A stretch of DNA of 46,139 nucleotides from an uncultured Propionivibrio sp. (GTDB taxonomy: Bacteria > Pseudomonadota > Gammaproteobacteria > Burkholderiales > Rhodocyclaceae), in the NCBI GenBank assembly GCA_938040985.1, contig CALHZD010000141.1:1-46139 (forward strand). Reading direction: 5' to 3'. A program made the position numbers and the translations under genes. This document shows positions 8,376 to 16,028 of this stretch, one piece after another. How positions within the stretch are numbered: the first letter of the stretch is position 1; each line of letters begins with the position of its first letter. Under the pieces are notes generated by a model. The model did not search any database and was not told the DNA's origin. It saw only the letters and a list, made by a program, of their open reading frames with translations.

Positions 8376-8431
8376 CCCGGAATCTTGGGCGGTCTTGCCG
8401 ATCGTGCGGCGCCGCCCAAGGCTTTTCCGGG
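8376..8431. other. Long imperfect hairpin between ilvC and psd
   Basis: CCCGGAATCTTGGGCGG at 8376-8392 pairs with CCGCCCAAGGCTTTTCCGGG at 8412-8431, leaving a loop of about 19 bases. There is no T-run after it on the plus strand, so it is not a classic terminator. It could be a processing or attenuation site separating ilvIHC from psd expression. Confidence 0.5.
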
Positions 8432-8521
8432 CGGATTCTTTGAACTAGGAACTCGTTTCCCGGATTGACCGCCGCAGCGCTCCGAAGTGTTCGGGTTCTG
8501 CGGCTCAACATTGAGGTGTCG

Positions 8522-9172
8522 ATGAATTATCCGCATCCCATCATTGCCAGGGAAGGCTGGCCCTTCATCGCCGTGAGTCTGGTGCTGGCGCTGATTGTGT
8601 CGCCGTATGGCTTTTGGTCTGTGCCGTTCTGGCTGGCCTTCTTTTTCTGCTTGCAGTTTTTCCGCGATCCGGCGCGCGTCATCGCCGGCGGCTCGAACAG
8701 CATCGTTGCGCCGGCGGACGGACGTATCGTCGTCGTCGAGGAGACCGAGGATCCCTATCTGAAACGCCGGGCGCTCAAGATCAGCGTTTTCATGAACGTT
8801 TTCAATGTGCATTCCAACCGCGCGCCGGTTGCCAGCGTCGTGCAGGAAAAATGGTACAACCGCGGTTCTTTTCTCAATGCTTCGCTGGACAAGGCTTCCA
8901 GCGAGAATGAGCGCTGCGCGCTGCACCTGAAGACGGCCGACGGGCAGGATGTGACCTGTGTGCAGATCGCCGGACTCATTGCCCGGCGAATCCTCAATTA
9001 CGCTTCGGTCAGTATGAAACTGGTGGCAGGGCAACGCTATGGCTTCATCCGCTTCGGCTCGCGCGTCGATGTGTATCTGCCGCTTGAGGCGAAAGTCAAG
9101 GTCGTGATCGGAGAAAAAGTGTTCGCATCAAGTACGGTTTTGGCCGAACTGGCGCCGTCCGGATCGCATTGA
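8522..9172 (+). CDS. psd: Phosphatidylserine decarboxylase proenzyme, short (PSD-A-like) type
   Basis: 216 residues. It forms phosphatidylethanolamine at the inner membrane and makes its own pyruvoyl group by self-cleavage. Residues about 15-45 form a hydrophobic membrane segment (FIAVSLVLALIVSPYGFW). The core has FFRDPARV, VAPADGRIV and KISVFMNVFNVHSNRAPV. The self-cleavage site is Gly179-Ser180 in IRFGSRVDVYLP. The length and RFGS motif match the short class common in betaproteobacteria, not the longer E. coli LGST type. The start at 8522 follows GAGGTG. In many relatives pssA and leuA follow psd; here an unrelated dehydrogenase does. Confidence 0.93.
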   Translation: MNYPHPIIAREGWPFIAVSLVLALIVSPYGFWSVPFWLAFFFCLQFFRDPARVIAGGSNSIVAPADGRIVVVEETEDPYLKRRALKISVFMNVFNVHSNRAPVASVVQEKWYNRGSFLNASLDKASSENERCALHLKTADGQDVTCVQIAGLIARRILNYASVSMKLVAGQRYGFIRFGSRVDVYLPLEAKVKVVIGEKVFASSTVLAELAPSGSH

Positions 9173-9212
9173 TGACCGGACACGTCACACTTGACACGGA
9201 AAGGAGCGCGGT

Positions 9213-10181
9213 GTGAATCACGATCGTATCGTCATCGTCGCCGATTGCGACCACGCAAATATTGAGGCGGAGCGGCAGGCGCTGGCGGATGTCTGCCGGG
9301 ATGTGCGCTGGCTGCACTGCCGCACCGAGGATGAAGTGATCGCGCAATGCGCCGAGGCGGAGGCGCTGCTCGTCCAGTATGCGCCGCTGACGCGCCGGGC
9401 GCTAGCGCATCTGCGGCAATGCCGCGTCATCGTCCGTTACGGCGTGGGCGTCGATACGGTTGATCTGAAAGCGGCGGCTGAACGCGGCATCGTCGTCAGT
9501 AATGTCCCTGATTACGGCACGCAGGAGGTGGCCGATCATGCGCTGGCGCTGATGCTCTGCCTGACGCGGAAAATTGTGCAGGCCAATGCGCAGGTGAAGC
9601 GCGGCGTTTGGGATTTTCGTGAAACGCGGCCGGTCTTCCGCTTGCAGGGCAAGACGTTGGGCATTATCGGCGGCGGCCGCATCGGGCGTGCAATGGCGCG
9701 CCGCTGCCAGGCGCTGGGAATGCGGATTCTGGTGCACGATCCGTATGCCGCGCCGGAGGACTTTCCGGATTTTATGACGCCGGTCAGCCTGGAAACGTTG
9801 CTGCAAGCCTCTGACGTCGTGTCGCTGCATTGCCCGTTGACGACGGATGCGCCGCATCCCACGCTCCATCTGCTTGACGAAACGCGCCTGCGTTATATGA
9901 AGCCGACGGCGTATCTGATCAATACGGCGCGCGGCCGGATCGCCGATGAAGCAGCGCTGGCGCGGGCGCTGGCCGAAAGACGGCTGGCGGGCGCGGCGTT
10001 TGACGTGTTGGCCGAGGAGCCGGGGAAAGCGGACCATCCGCTGTTCGCTCATGAGAATTTTTTGTGTACGCCGCACATGGCTTGGCATTCGACGGAATCG
10101 GCGCAGGAACTCAAGCGCAAGGCGGCGGAAGAAGCGCGGCGGGTATTGCTTGGCGAAGCGCCGCATTACCGGGTCAATTGA
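9213..10181 (+). CDS. D-isomer-specific 2-hydroxyacid dehydrogenase
   Basis: 322 residues, GTG start at 9213 preceded by AAGGAG. It is an NAD(P)-dependent dehydrogenase of the phosphoglycerate dehydrogenase/CtBP fold: substrate-domain halves flank a Rossmann domain with LGIIGGGRIGRAMARRC at about 149-165. The catalytic set is present: Arg240 (INTARGRIADEAAL), Glu269 (DVLAEEPGKADHPL) and His288 (TPHMAWHS). The substrate motif RYGVGVDTVD is at about 75-84. There is no C-terminal ACT domain, so it is unlikely to be the regulated SerA. The KduD-like reductase 191 bp downstream suggests a sugar-acid or keto-acid substrate, but this is inference. Confidence 0.88.
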   Translation: MNHDRIVIVADCDHANIEAERQALADVCRDVRWLHCRTEDEVIAQCAEAEALLVQYAPLTRRALAHLRQCRVIVRYGVGVDTVDLKAAAERGIVVSNVPDYGTQEVADHALALMLCLTRKIVQANAQVKRGVWDFRETRPVFRLQGKTLGIIGGGRIGRAMARRCQALGMRILVHDPYAAPEDFPDFMTPVSLETLLQASDVVSLHCPLTTDAPHPTLHLLDETRLRYMKPTAYLINTARGRIADEAALARALAERRLAGAAFDVLAEEPGKADHPLFAHENFLCTPHMAWHSTESAQELKRKAAEEARRVLLGEAPHYRVN

Positions 10182-10372
10182 GGCCAGTGTGGCGCCAGGC
10201 GACCTGCGTTGACGGATGCGCTGAATAGATGACCGGCAAAAGCCAGCGGCGCAGCGGAGAAATACGGTAAAGGTGAAGATAGAAAGATCGCTATGGATGG
10301 TTGTGGCGGCTTCTCGTGGCGTATTCAGGCGGCAGTTTCCCTGGCGCTTCACTCGATTCTGGAGAATAGGCA

Positions 10373-11143
10373 ATGAATGGAATTCTTGATGCTTTCAAGC
10401 TCGACGGCAAGGTCGCCGTCGTCACCGGCGCAACGCGCGGCCTCGGGCGCGGTATGGCGGCGGCGCTGGCGCAGGCCGGCGCAGACATCGTTGGCGTCGG
10501 CCATGCGGGAGAAGCGCCGGAAACGGCGCAGGCGGTGGCGGCAAGCGGCCGCCGTTATGCGCATGTTCAGGCCGATCTCGCCAGGCTTGATGTCATTCCG
10601 CGCATCATTGATACGGCGCTCGCACGCTTTGGCCGCATCGACATCCTCGTCAATAACGCCGGCATCATCAAACGCAACGATGCCCTTGATTTTACCGAGC
10701 AGGAATGGGATGCGGTGATGGATGTGAACTTGAAGTCGGTTTTCTTTCTCTGCCAGGCGGCGGCGCGCCAGTTCATCCGCCAGGGCGACGGCGGCAAGAT
10801 CATCAATATCGCCTCAATGCTGTCTTTTCAAGGGGGAATTCGCGTGCCGTCCTACACGGCCTCGAAAAGCGGCGTCAAAGGACTGACCATGCTGCTGGCC
10901 AACGAATGGGCGGGGCGGGGGATCAACGTCAATGCCATCGCCCCCGGCTATATGGCGACTGACAACACCGCCGCCCTGCGCGATGATGCGCAGCGCAATG
11001 CGGAAATCCTCGGTCGCATCCCGGCCGGTCGCTGGGGCGCGCCGGAAGACCTGGGAGGGGCAGTCGTGTTCCTGGCTTCAGCGGCGGCCGACTATGTTAA
11101 CGGCTACACCATCGCTGTCGACGGCGGCTGGCTGGCGCGCTGA
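10373..11143 (+). CDS. kduD: Short-chain dehydrogenase, KduD-like (2-deoxygluconate/keto-deoxygluconate reductase)
   Basis: 256 residues, classical short-chain dehydrogenase. The cofactor motif TGATRGLGRGM is at 18-28 and NNAG is at 94-97. The catalytic residues are Ser148, Tyr161 and Lys165 (NIASMLSFQGG, PSYTASKSGV). The C-terminal part (ANEWAGRGINVNAIAPGYMA, TDNTAALRDD, RIPAGRWGAPEDLGGAVVFL, DYVNGYTIAVDGGWLAR) closely follows the KduD subgroup. KduD normally acts with KduI in pectin or glycosaminoglycan sugar breakdown, but no kduI or other uronate genes are near. The true substrate may therefore differ. A ribosome site (TGGAGAATAGGCA) precedes 10373. Confidence 0.85.
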   Translation: MNGILDAFKLDGKVAVVTGATRGLGRGMAAALAQAGADIVGVGHAGEAPETAQAVAASGRRYAHVQADLARLDVIPRIIDTALARFGRIDILVNNAGIIKRNDALDFTEQEWDAVMDVNLKSVFFLCQAAARQFIRQGDGGKIINIASMLSFQGGIRVPSYTASKSGVKGLTMLLANEWAGRGINVNAIAPGYMATDNTAALRDDAQRNAEILGRIPAGRWGAPEDLGGAVVFLASAAADYVNGYTIAVDGGWLAR

Positions 11144-11361
11144 AGTGCAAACGCCAGGCACAAGGCGATGAACTGTGAAGATTCGACGCGCAAGCCCGCC
11201 TATTTCGCGCGCAGGCAGGCATATCGCCTGCGTCGTCTGTCGCTGTTATCCGCAAGAGGAGAAAACCGGATAGATTCCGGAGTTAAAATCTGACCGCCGA
11301 TGAGGGGGCGATTAAGCCATTCGCGCCCCTTAAGCTGTGATCTGAAACCGATGACGTAATG

Positions 11362-12123
11362 ATGCCTGTTTATCCACACGCCGAGACTGCGGAAGCCATC
11401 CGCGCCAATCTTGCCGCCGTGCGGGCGCGTATCGACGCGGCTTGCCGCCGTTGCGGACGCGATCCGACCGAAGTTCGTCTGCTGCCCGTCAGCAAAACCG
11501 TGCCGGCGGAAAATCTGCGCGCCGCCTGCAACGGCGGCGGCATCGACCTGCTTGGCGAAAACAGGGTGCAGGAAGCCTGGCAAAAATGGCAGGCCTTGCA
11601 CGATCTGCCGCAGCTGCGCTGGGCCATCATCGGGCATCTGCAAACCAACAAGGCCCGCTATGTCGCCCGTTTTGCCGCCGAGTTCCAGGCGCTCGACCAC
11701 CTGACCGTCGCCGAGGCGCTCGATCGCCGCCTGCAACAGGAAGGGCGCAGCCTCGACGTTTTCATTCAGATCAATACCTCCGACGAACCGCAGAAATACG
11801 GCATCGCGCCGGAGGAGGCGGAACGCTTCCTCAAGGCCTTGTCCGCTTACAGCGCACTGAAACCGCGCGGGCTGATGACGCTTGCACTGTTCAGCAGCGA
11901 TGAAGCCGCCGTCCGGAAATGCTTTATCCGCCTGCGGGAAACGCGCGACCGCCTGCAACAGCATTATCCCGAACTTGCCGAACTTTCGATGGGCATGTCC
12001 GGCGATTTTGAACTTGCCATTGCCGAAGGCGCCACGACCGTCCGCGTCGGCCAGGCGATTTTCGGCGCGCGCAAGACGCCCGACAGCGCCTATTGGCCGA
12101 ATCTCTCGCAATTACCGCAATGA
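11362..12123 (+). CDS. yggS: YggS-family PLP homeostasis protein
   Basis: About 253 residues. It is a single-domain PLP-binding protein with the alanine-racemase-type barrel that buffers pyridoxal phosphate. The PLP lysine is Lys45 (LLPVSKTVPAENL). Other family marks are GENRVQEAWQKW, WAIIGHLQTNKAR, INTSDEPQKYGI, GLMTLALF and the phosphate-binding MGMSGDFELAIAEGATTVRVGQAIFGAR. Two adjacent ATG codons (11359 and 11362) could start it. Its stop overlaps the start of pdxY by four bases, so the two vitamin B6 proteins are translationally coupled. Confidence 0.95.
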   Translation: MPVYPHAETAEAIRANLAAVRARIDAACRRCGRDPTEVRLLPVSKTVPAENLRAACNGGGIDLLGENRVQEAWQKWQALHDLPQLRWAIIGHLQTNKARYVARFAAEFQALDHLTVAEALDRRLQQEGRSLDVFIQINTSDEPQKYGIAPEEAERFLKALSAYSALKPRGLMTLALFSSDEAAVRKCFIRLRETRDRLQQHYPELAELSMGMSGDFELAIAEGATTVRVGQAIFGARKTPDSAYWPNLSQLPQ

Positions 12124-12971
12124 TGAATTACGCCGAACGCTGCCCGCTGCCAATCGATGTTCTCTCTATCCAGTCGCAGGTCGTCTACGGCGCCGTCGGC
12201 AACAACGCCGCTCTGCCCGTTTTTGGCCGCTTCGGCATTCGCGCCTGCGCCGTGCCGACCGTTCTGTTTTCCAATACGCCGCACTACGACAGCATTCATG
12301 GCGGCGCCATACCGCCCGACTGGTTTGCCGGCTACCTCGAAGACCTTGAGCGCCGCCGCGCGCTGGAGCATCTGCGCGCTGTCGTCCTCGGCTACCTCGG
12401 CAGCCCGGAACAGGCGGAAATCCTGGGGGACTGGCTGACCGATCTGCGCCGCCGTCGTCCGCATGTGCGCGTCAGTATCGATCCCGTGCTGGGCGATGCC
12501 GACAGCGGTCTCTATGTTCGCCCCGAGCTGGCGGAACATTATCGTCGCCGCCTGATCGCCTGCGCCGACCTCATCACGCCCAACCATTTTGAACTGGGCT
12601 ACCTTAGCGAAAAAAACAGCGATAACCCGCAGGATGCCATTGCCGCCGCGCGCAGCCTGCTCGGCGGCAGGCTGGCAACGGTCATTGTGACCAGCAGCCC
12701 GGGCGCGTGCGCCGGAGAGATCGTCAACCTTGCCGTCAGCGCCGGAAACGTGGTTCGCAGCCGGCATCCGCGCATCGACAGCGACGTTAAAGGCACGGGC
12801 GACGCCTTCCACGCCGCGCTCAATGCCGGCTTGCTGCGCGGCGACCCGCTGCAAAAAGCCATGCAGACGGCCGGCGACTGCGTGGTGCAGGCGCTGAAAT
12901 ATACTGCCGCCGAAAACAGCGGTGAACTGCGCTTCCCGCCCCAGCTCGGGCCAGAAGACGACTTGGCCTGA
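12120..12971 (+). CDS. pdxY: Pyridoxal kinase
   Basis: About 283 residues, ribokinase-like fold. It phosphorylates pyridoxal to PLP in B6 salvage. Visible marks are LSIQSQVVYGAVGNNAALPV near the N-terminus, VSIDPVLGDADSGLYV, DLITPNHFELGYL and the anion-hole/catalytic motif DSDVKGTGDAFHAAL near residue 220. The length and the single-site layout fit PdxY better than ThiD-like PdxK. The start is ATG at 12120 (ATGA overlap with yggS) or the next ATG at 12123; the frame is open nine codons further into yggS without need. Downstream lies the large repeat field. Confidence 0.93.
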   Translation: MMNYAERCPLPIDVLSIQSQVVYGAVGNNAALPVFGRFGIRACAVPTVLFSNTPHYDSIHGGAIPPDWFAGYLEDLERRRALEHLRAVVLGYLGSPEQAEILGDWLTDLRRRRPHVRVSIDPVLGDADSGLYVRPELAEHYRRRLIACADLITPNHFELGYLSEKNSDNPQDAIAAARSLLGGRLATVIVTSSPGACAGEIVNLAVSAGNVVRSRHPRIDSDVKGTGDAFHAALNAGLLRGDPLQKAMQTAGDCVVQALKYTAAENSGELRFPPQLGPEDDLA

Positions 12972-13009
12972 TTGGCCGGGGCTTTGGAAAAAACAAGGGC
13001 TGCCCGGAG

Positions 13010-13400
13010 ATGCCCTGTTTATAAGGGCTCCAGAGCACCCCCTTGGAGATGCCCCAAATCCTTGCAAACAGATCAGAAAACATAAGATGCTCTGAAACGC
13101 CCTAAATACAAGGGCTTCAGAGTATCAAAAAACATAAACCGGAACGCTGCGCCCGACCAACTCTCTCAAACCCGTGTAGATAAGGTATCTCCGGACGTCT
13201 GTTCTGAAATCATTTATTTACGGGCATTTCGAAGGGGATACTCGCTAGCCCGCGTATTTAGGGCATCTCCGGCGCCCCTGCCCTGAAGCCCTTTATTTAT
13301 AAGGGTTGCAGAGGTGCTTGCACGGAAACGACCTATCCATAAGGGATTCAGAGGGGTGCCGGGAAACGCACTATCCACGCGGGGTTCCGGGCATGCCCTT
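13010..13400. repeat. 39-bp hairpin repeat family, array 1a (about ten degenerate units)
   Basis: Cores of the form CCNTTATTTATAAGGG or CCCGCGTATTTAGGGC recur at about 13017, 13101, 13174, 13211, 13252, 13291, 13331 and 13369. Spacing in the second half is 37-41 bases. Each unit is roughly GGAA-CCCTT-(A/T-rich loop)-AAGGG-TTCC, capable of a short hairpin. Units differ at many positions, so this is not a CRISPR array. Confidence 0.75.
13074..13138. repeat. 65-bp hairpin element, copy A
   Basis: 65 bases flanked by CAGAAAACATAA and ATCAAAAAACATAAA. The core stem is CTCTGAA pairing with TTCAGAG, then GCCCT pairing with AGGGC around the loop AAATACA. The same flanks and length are found at 25817-25881 and 30164-30228, where the stem has different but still paired bases. 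Confidence 0.88.
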
Positions 13401-13570
13401 TCGCGCATCTGATAACGGCGAAGCATCCCGAACCCCCTTAGGCGCAGCCGCAGGCGCGGGGCGCCTTGGCAGGAGCAAGGGCTTGATTGTTCGAGCGTCA
13501 GCGAGTTATCAAGCCCGCCGCCAAGCGACCCGCGACAAGGAGTCTTCTGCGCCTGGGGTCGCCTTTCTTT

Positions 13571-13604
13571 GCTGACTTTCTTTGGCGAGGCAAAGAAAGT
13601 CAGC
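13571..13604. repeat. Perfect 14-bp inverted repeat hairpin
   Basis: GCTGACTTTCTTTG at 13571-13584 and CAAAGAAAGTCAGC at 13591-13604 form a perfect stem with a 6-base loop GCGAGG. It resembles the CTTTCTTTG/CAAAGAAAG hairpins scattered in many proteobacterial genomes. It sits between the two halves of the 39-bp array field. Confidence 0.85.
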
Positions 13605-13689
13605 GGGGCGCGCTGCCGCTCAGCGCAACGGCATCAAAAGAAGTTTCGTGGGTGGAGGTCTGCGCGCAGGCTGTGGCGATTCTTGTTTT

Positions 13690-14010
13690 TCAGTTTTAGG
13701 GCATCCCTGGGCGCCTGCCCGCTAGCCCGTGTATTTAGGGTGTCTCCGCAGGGGTGCTCTGAAGCCCTTGTAAATAGGGCGTCTCCGAGGGGGCGCCCGG
13801 AGCGCCTTTATTTACCGGCATTTCCGGGCATGCGCCCTGAAGTTTTTTATCCACGTGCGTTTCAGAAGGGCTGCCCGCCAGCCCGCGTATTTAGGGCATC
13901 TCAGCGGGGTATGCTCTGAGTTCCTTTATCCACGCGGGTTCCAGAGGCGACTGCCCGGAACTCCTTTATCCATAAGGGTTCCGGCGGCACCTATCGGGAA
14001 ACGCGCCGCC
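13690..14010. repeat. 39-bp hairpin repeat family, array 1b (seven to eight units)
   Basis: Cores at about 13731, 13770, 13807, 13846, 13887, 13925 and 13966 give successive spacings of 39, 37, 39, 41, 38 and 41. The unit is approximately TGCCCGGAA-NCCCTTTAT-CCATAAGGG-TTCCGGNG. Several units switch the inner stem from CCTTTAT/ATAAGGG to CCGCGT/ACGCGGG. Confidence 0.8.
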
Positions 14011-14121
14011 GTGTCATTTTGCAGCGGCGCTTTGTTTCGGCATCCGCCGGCACACAGGCGAGCAAGTGCGTTGGCATGCGGCGTGCTAGAATCACCGCCC
14101 CTTTTAACAGGTCAGTGTTTC

Positions 14122-15966
14122 ATGTCACGCGCCGTCCGCAATATCGCCATCATCGCCCACGTCGACCACGGAAAAACCACGCTGGTCGATAAACTCCTGC
14201 AACAGGCGGGAACCTTCGCCGCACACCAGCACGTCGCCGAGCGCGTGATGGACAATAACGATCTCGAACGCGAACGCGGTATCACGATTTTGGCGAAGAA
14301 CCTGGCCGTCGATTACCAAGGGGTGCATATCAATATCGTCGATACGCCGGGGCACGCCGATTTTGGCGGCGAGGTCGAGCGCGTGCTGGGCATGGTCGAT
14401 GGCGTCCTGCTGCTTGTTGATGCGGTCGAGGGGCCGATGCCGCAGACGCGCTTTGTCACCAAAAAAGCGCTGGCGCTGGGGCTGCGGCCAATTGTCGTCG
14501 TTAACAAGATCGACCGTGACGGCGCGCGGCCAGACTGGGTGGTCGATCACACTTTTGATCTTTTCGACAAACTGGGCGCGACGGACGAACAGCTCGATTT
14601 TCCGGTGATTTATGCCTCCGCCCTGAACGGCACGGCGACAACCGACCTGAAACGACCGGGGGTGGATATGCGGCCGATGTTTGAAGCGATTCTGACGCAT
14701 GTGCCGCCGCCCGAAGCGAACGATATCGACGGGCCGCTGCAATTGCAGATTGCGGCGCTTGATTATTCGCCGTATGTCGGCCGCATCGGTATCGGCCGCA
14801 TCCAGCGCGGCCGCCTGAGGCCGGCACAGCCGGTCACGGTGCTCTATGGGCAGCCTCAAGCGGACGGCAGCTTTCCCCACGGCGCGCCAAAAAGTGCGCG
14901 GCTCAACCAGATTTTCGGCTTCAAAGGCATCGAGCGGGTGACGCTCGACGAAGCGGTGGCGGGCGACATCGTGCTGGTGACGGGGATCGATGAGCTATCC
15001 ATCGGCTGTACGATTGCCGACCAGGAGTCGCCGGAAGCTTTGCCGATGCTGAAGATCGACGAACCGACGCTGAACATGACTTTCATGGTTAACGATTCGC
15101 CGTATGCCGGCAGCGAAGGCAAGTATGTAACCAGCCGGCAGATCCGCGAGCGCCTGCACAAGGAATTGCTGACGAATATGGCGCTGCGTGTCGAAGATAC
15201 GCCGGATACCGACGTGTTTCTGGTGTCCGGGCGCGGCGAATTGCACTTGACTATCTTGCTCGAAACGATGCGCCGTGAAGGCTACGAGCTGGCGGTTGGG
15301 CGGCCCAAGGTGATCATCAAAACGATCGACGGCGAGCCGTGCGAACCGTATGAAATGCTGACGTTGGATGTCGAAGAAACGCACCAGGGCGGCGTCATGG
15401 AGGCGCTTGGCTATCGCAAGGGCGAGCTGCAGGACATGGTTTCCGATGGGCGCGGACGTGTGCGGCTCGAATACCGCATCCCGGCGCGCGGCCTGATCGG
15501 TTTTCAGGGCGAATTTATGAATCTGACGCGCGGTACCGGGCTGATGAGCCATGTTTTCGACGATTATGCCCCGCTCAAGGGCGATCTCCCCGGCCGCCGC
15601 AATGGCGTGCTGGTGTCGGCCGAGCAGGGCGAGGCGGTGGCCTATGCCTTGTGGAAACTTCAGGAACGCGGCCGGATGTTCGTGGTGCCTGGCGACCGGC
15701 TGTACGAGGGCATGGTCATCGGCATTCACGCGCGCGACAACGATCTGGTGGTCAATCCGATCAAGACCAAGCAGCTTACCAATATCCGTGCTGCTGGCAA
15801 GGACGAAGCGATCAATCTGACGCCGCCGATCCAGCTCACCCTGGAATCGGCCGTCGAATTCATCGACGATGATGAACTGGTCGAAATCACGCCCAAGACC
15901 CTCCGCATTCGCAAGCGCTATCTGCAGGAACACGCACGGCGTCGTGCGGCGCGTGCTGAAATATAG
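14122..15966 (+). CDS. typA: Translational GTPase TypA/BipA
   Basis: 614 residues, the normal length. It is a ribosome-associated GTPase of the EF-G/LepA class, important for ribosome assembly and growth at low temperature or under stress. The G domain has AHVDHGKTTLVDKLL at 12-26, RERGITILAKN, DTPGHADFGGEV and VNKIDRDGARPDW. Further domains show the EF-G-like and TypA-specific C-terminal regions (RIGIGRIQRGRL, LIGFQGEFMNLTRGTGLMSHVFD). The start at 14122 gives the standard MSRAVRNIAIIAHVDHGK; the frame extends upstream only through repeats. No clear Shine-Dalgarno element precedes it. dnaX begins 62 bp after its stop. Confidence 0.97.
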   Translation: MSRAVRNIAIIAHVDHGKTTLVDKLLQQAGTFAAHQHVAERVMDNNDLERERGITILAKNLAVDYQGVHINIVDTPGHADFGGEVERVLGMVDGVLLLVDAVEGPMPQTRFVTKKALALGLRPIVVVNKIDRDGARPDWVVDHTFDLFDKLGATDEQLDFPVIYASALNGTATTDLKRPGVDMRPMFEAILTHVPPPEANDIDGPLQLQIAALDYSPYVGRIGIGRIQRGRLRPAQPVTVLYGQPQADGSFPHGAPKSARLNQIFGFKGIERVTLDEAVAGDIVLVTGIDELSIGCTIADQESPEALPMLKIDEPTLNMTFMVNDSPYAGSEGKYVTSRQIRERLHKELLTNMALRVEDTPDTDVFLVSGRGELHLTILLETMRREGYELAVGRPKVIIKTIDGEPCEPYEMLTLDVEETHQGGVMEALGYRKGELQDMVSDGRGRVRLEYRIPARGLIGFQGEFMNLTRGTGLMSHVFDDYAPLKGDLPGRRNGVLVSAEQGEAVAYALWKLQERGRMFVVPGDRLYEGMVIGIHARDNDLVVNPIKTKQLTNIRAAGKDEAINLTPPIQLTLESAVEFIDDDELVEITPKTLRIRKRYLQEHARRRAARAEI

Positions 15967-16028
15967 GCGGCGCGCTACGGTGTGTTCGCAATTTTCGGAC
16001 GCAGGGTAATCCGGGGTAGAATCGGCGC

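Larger units (their letters stand above)
12972..14121. other. 1.15-kb gene-free repeat field between pdxY and typA
   Basis: No gene is supported here. The stretch holds two runs of the 39-bp repeat family (13010-13400 and 13690-14010), one complete 65-bp hairpin element (13074-13138) and a 14-bp-arm hairpin (13571-13604). The open frame running into typA from 13855 consists of repeat sequence and is not credible as protein. The last 100 bases before typA are repeat-free and must hold its promoter; TAGAAT near 14086 is a possible -10. Confidence 0.7.

Noticed and set aside
13010..14010. CRISPR array
   Set aside because: Period of about 39 bp but no constant repeat; both the supposed repeats and spacers vary, units are palindromic, and no cas genes are present.
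13855..14121. N-terminal extension of typA (89 codons)
   Set aside because: The extension is made of 39-bp-family repeat sequence and has no similarity to TypA, which begins at MSRAVRNIAIIAHVDHG.
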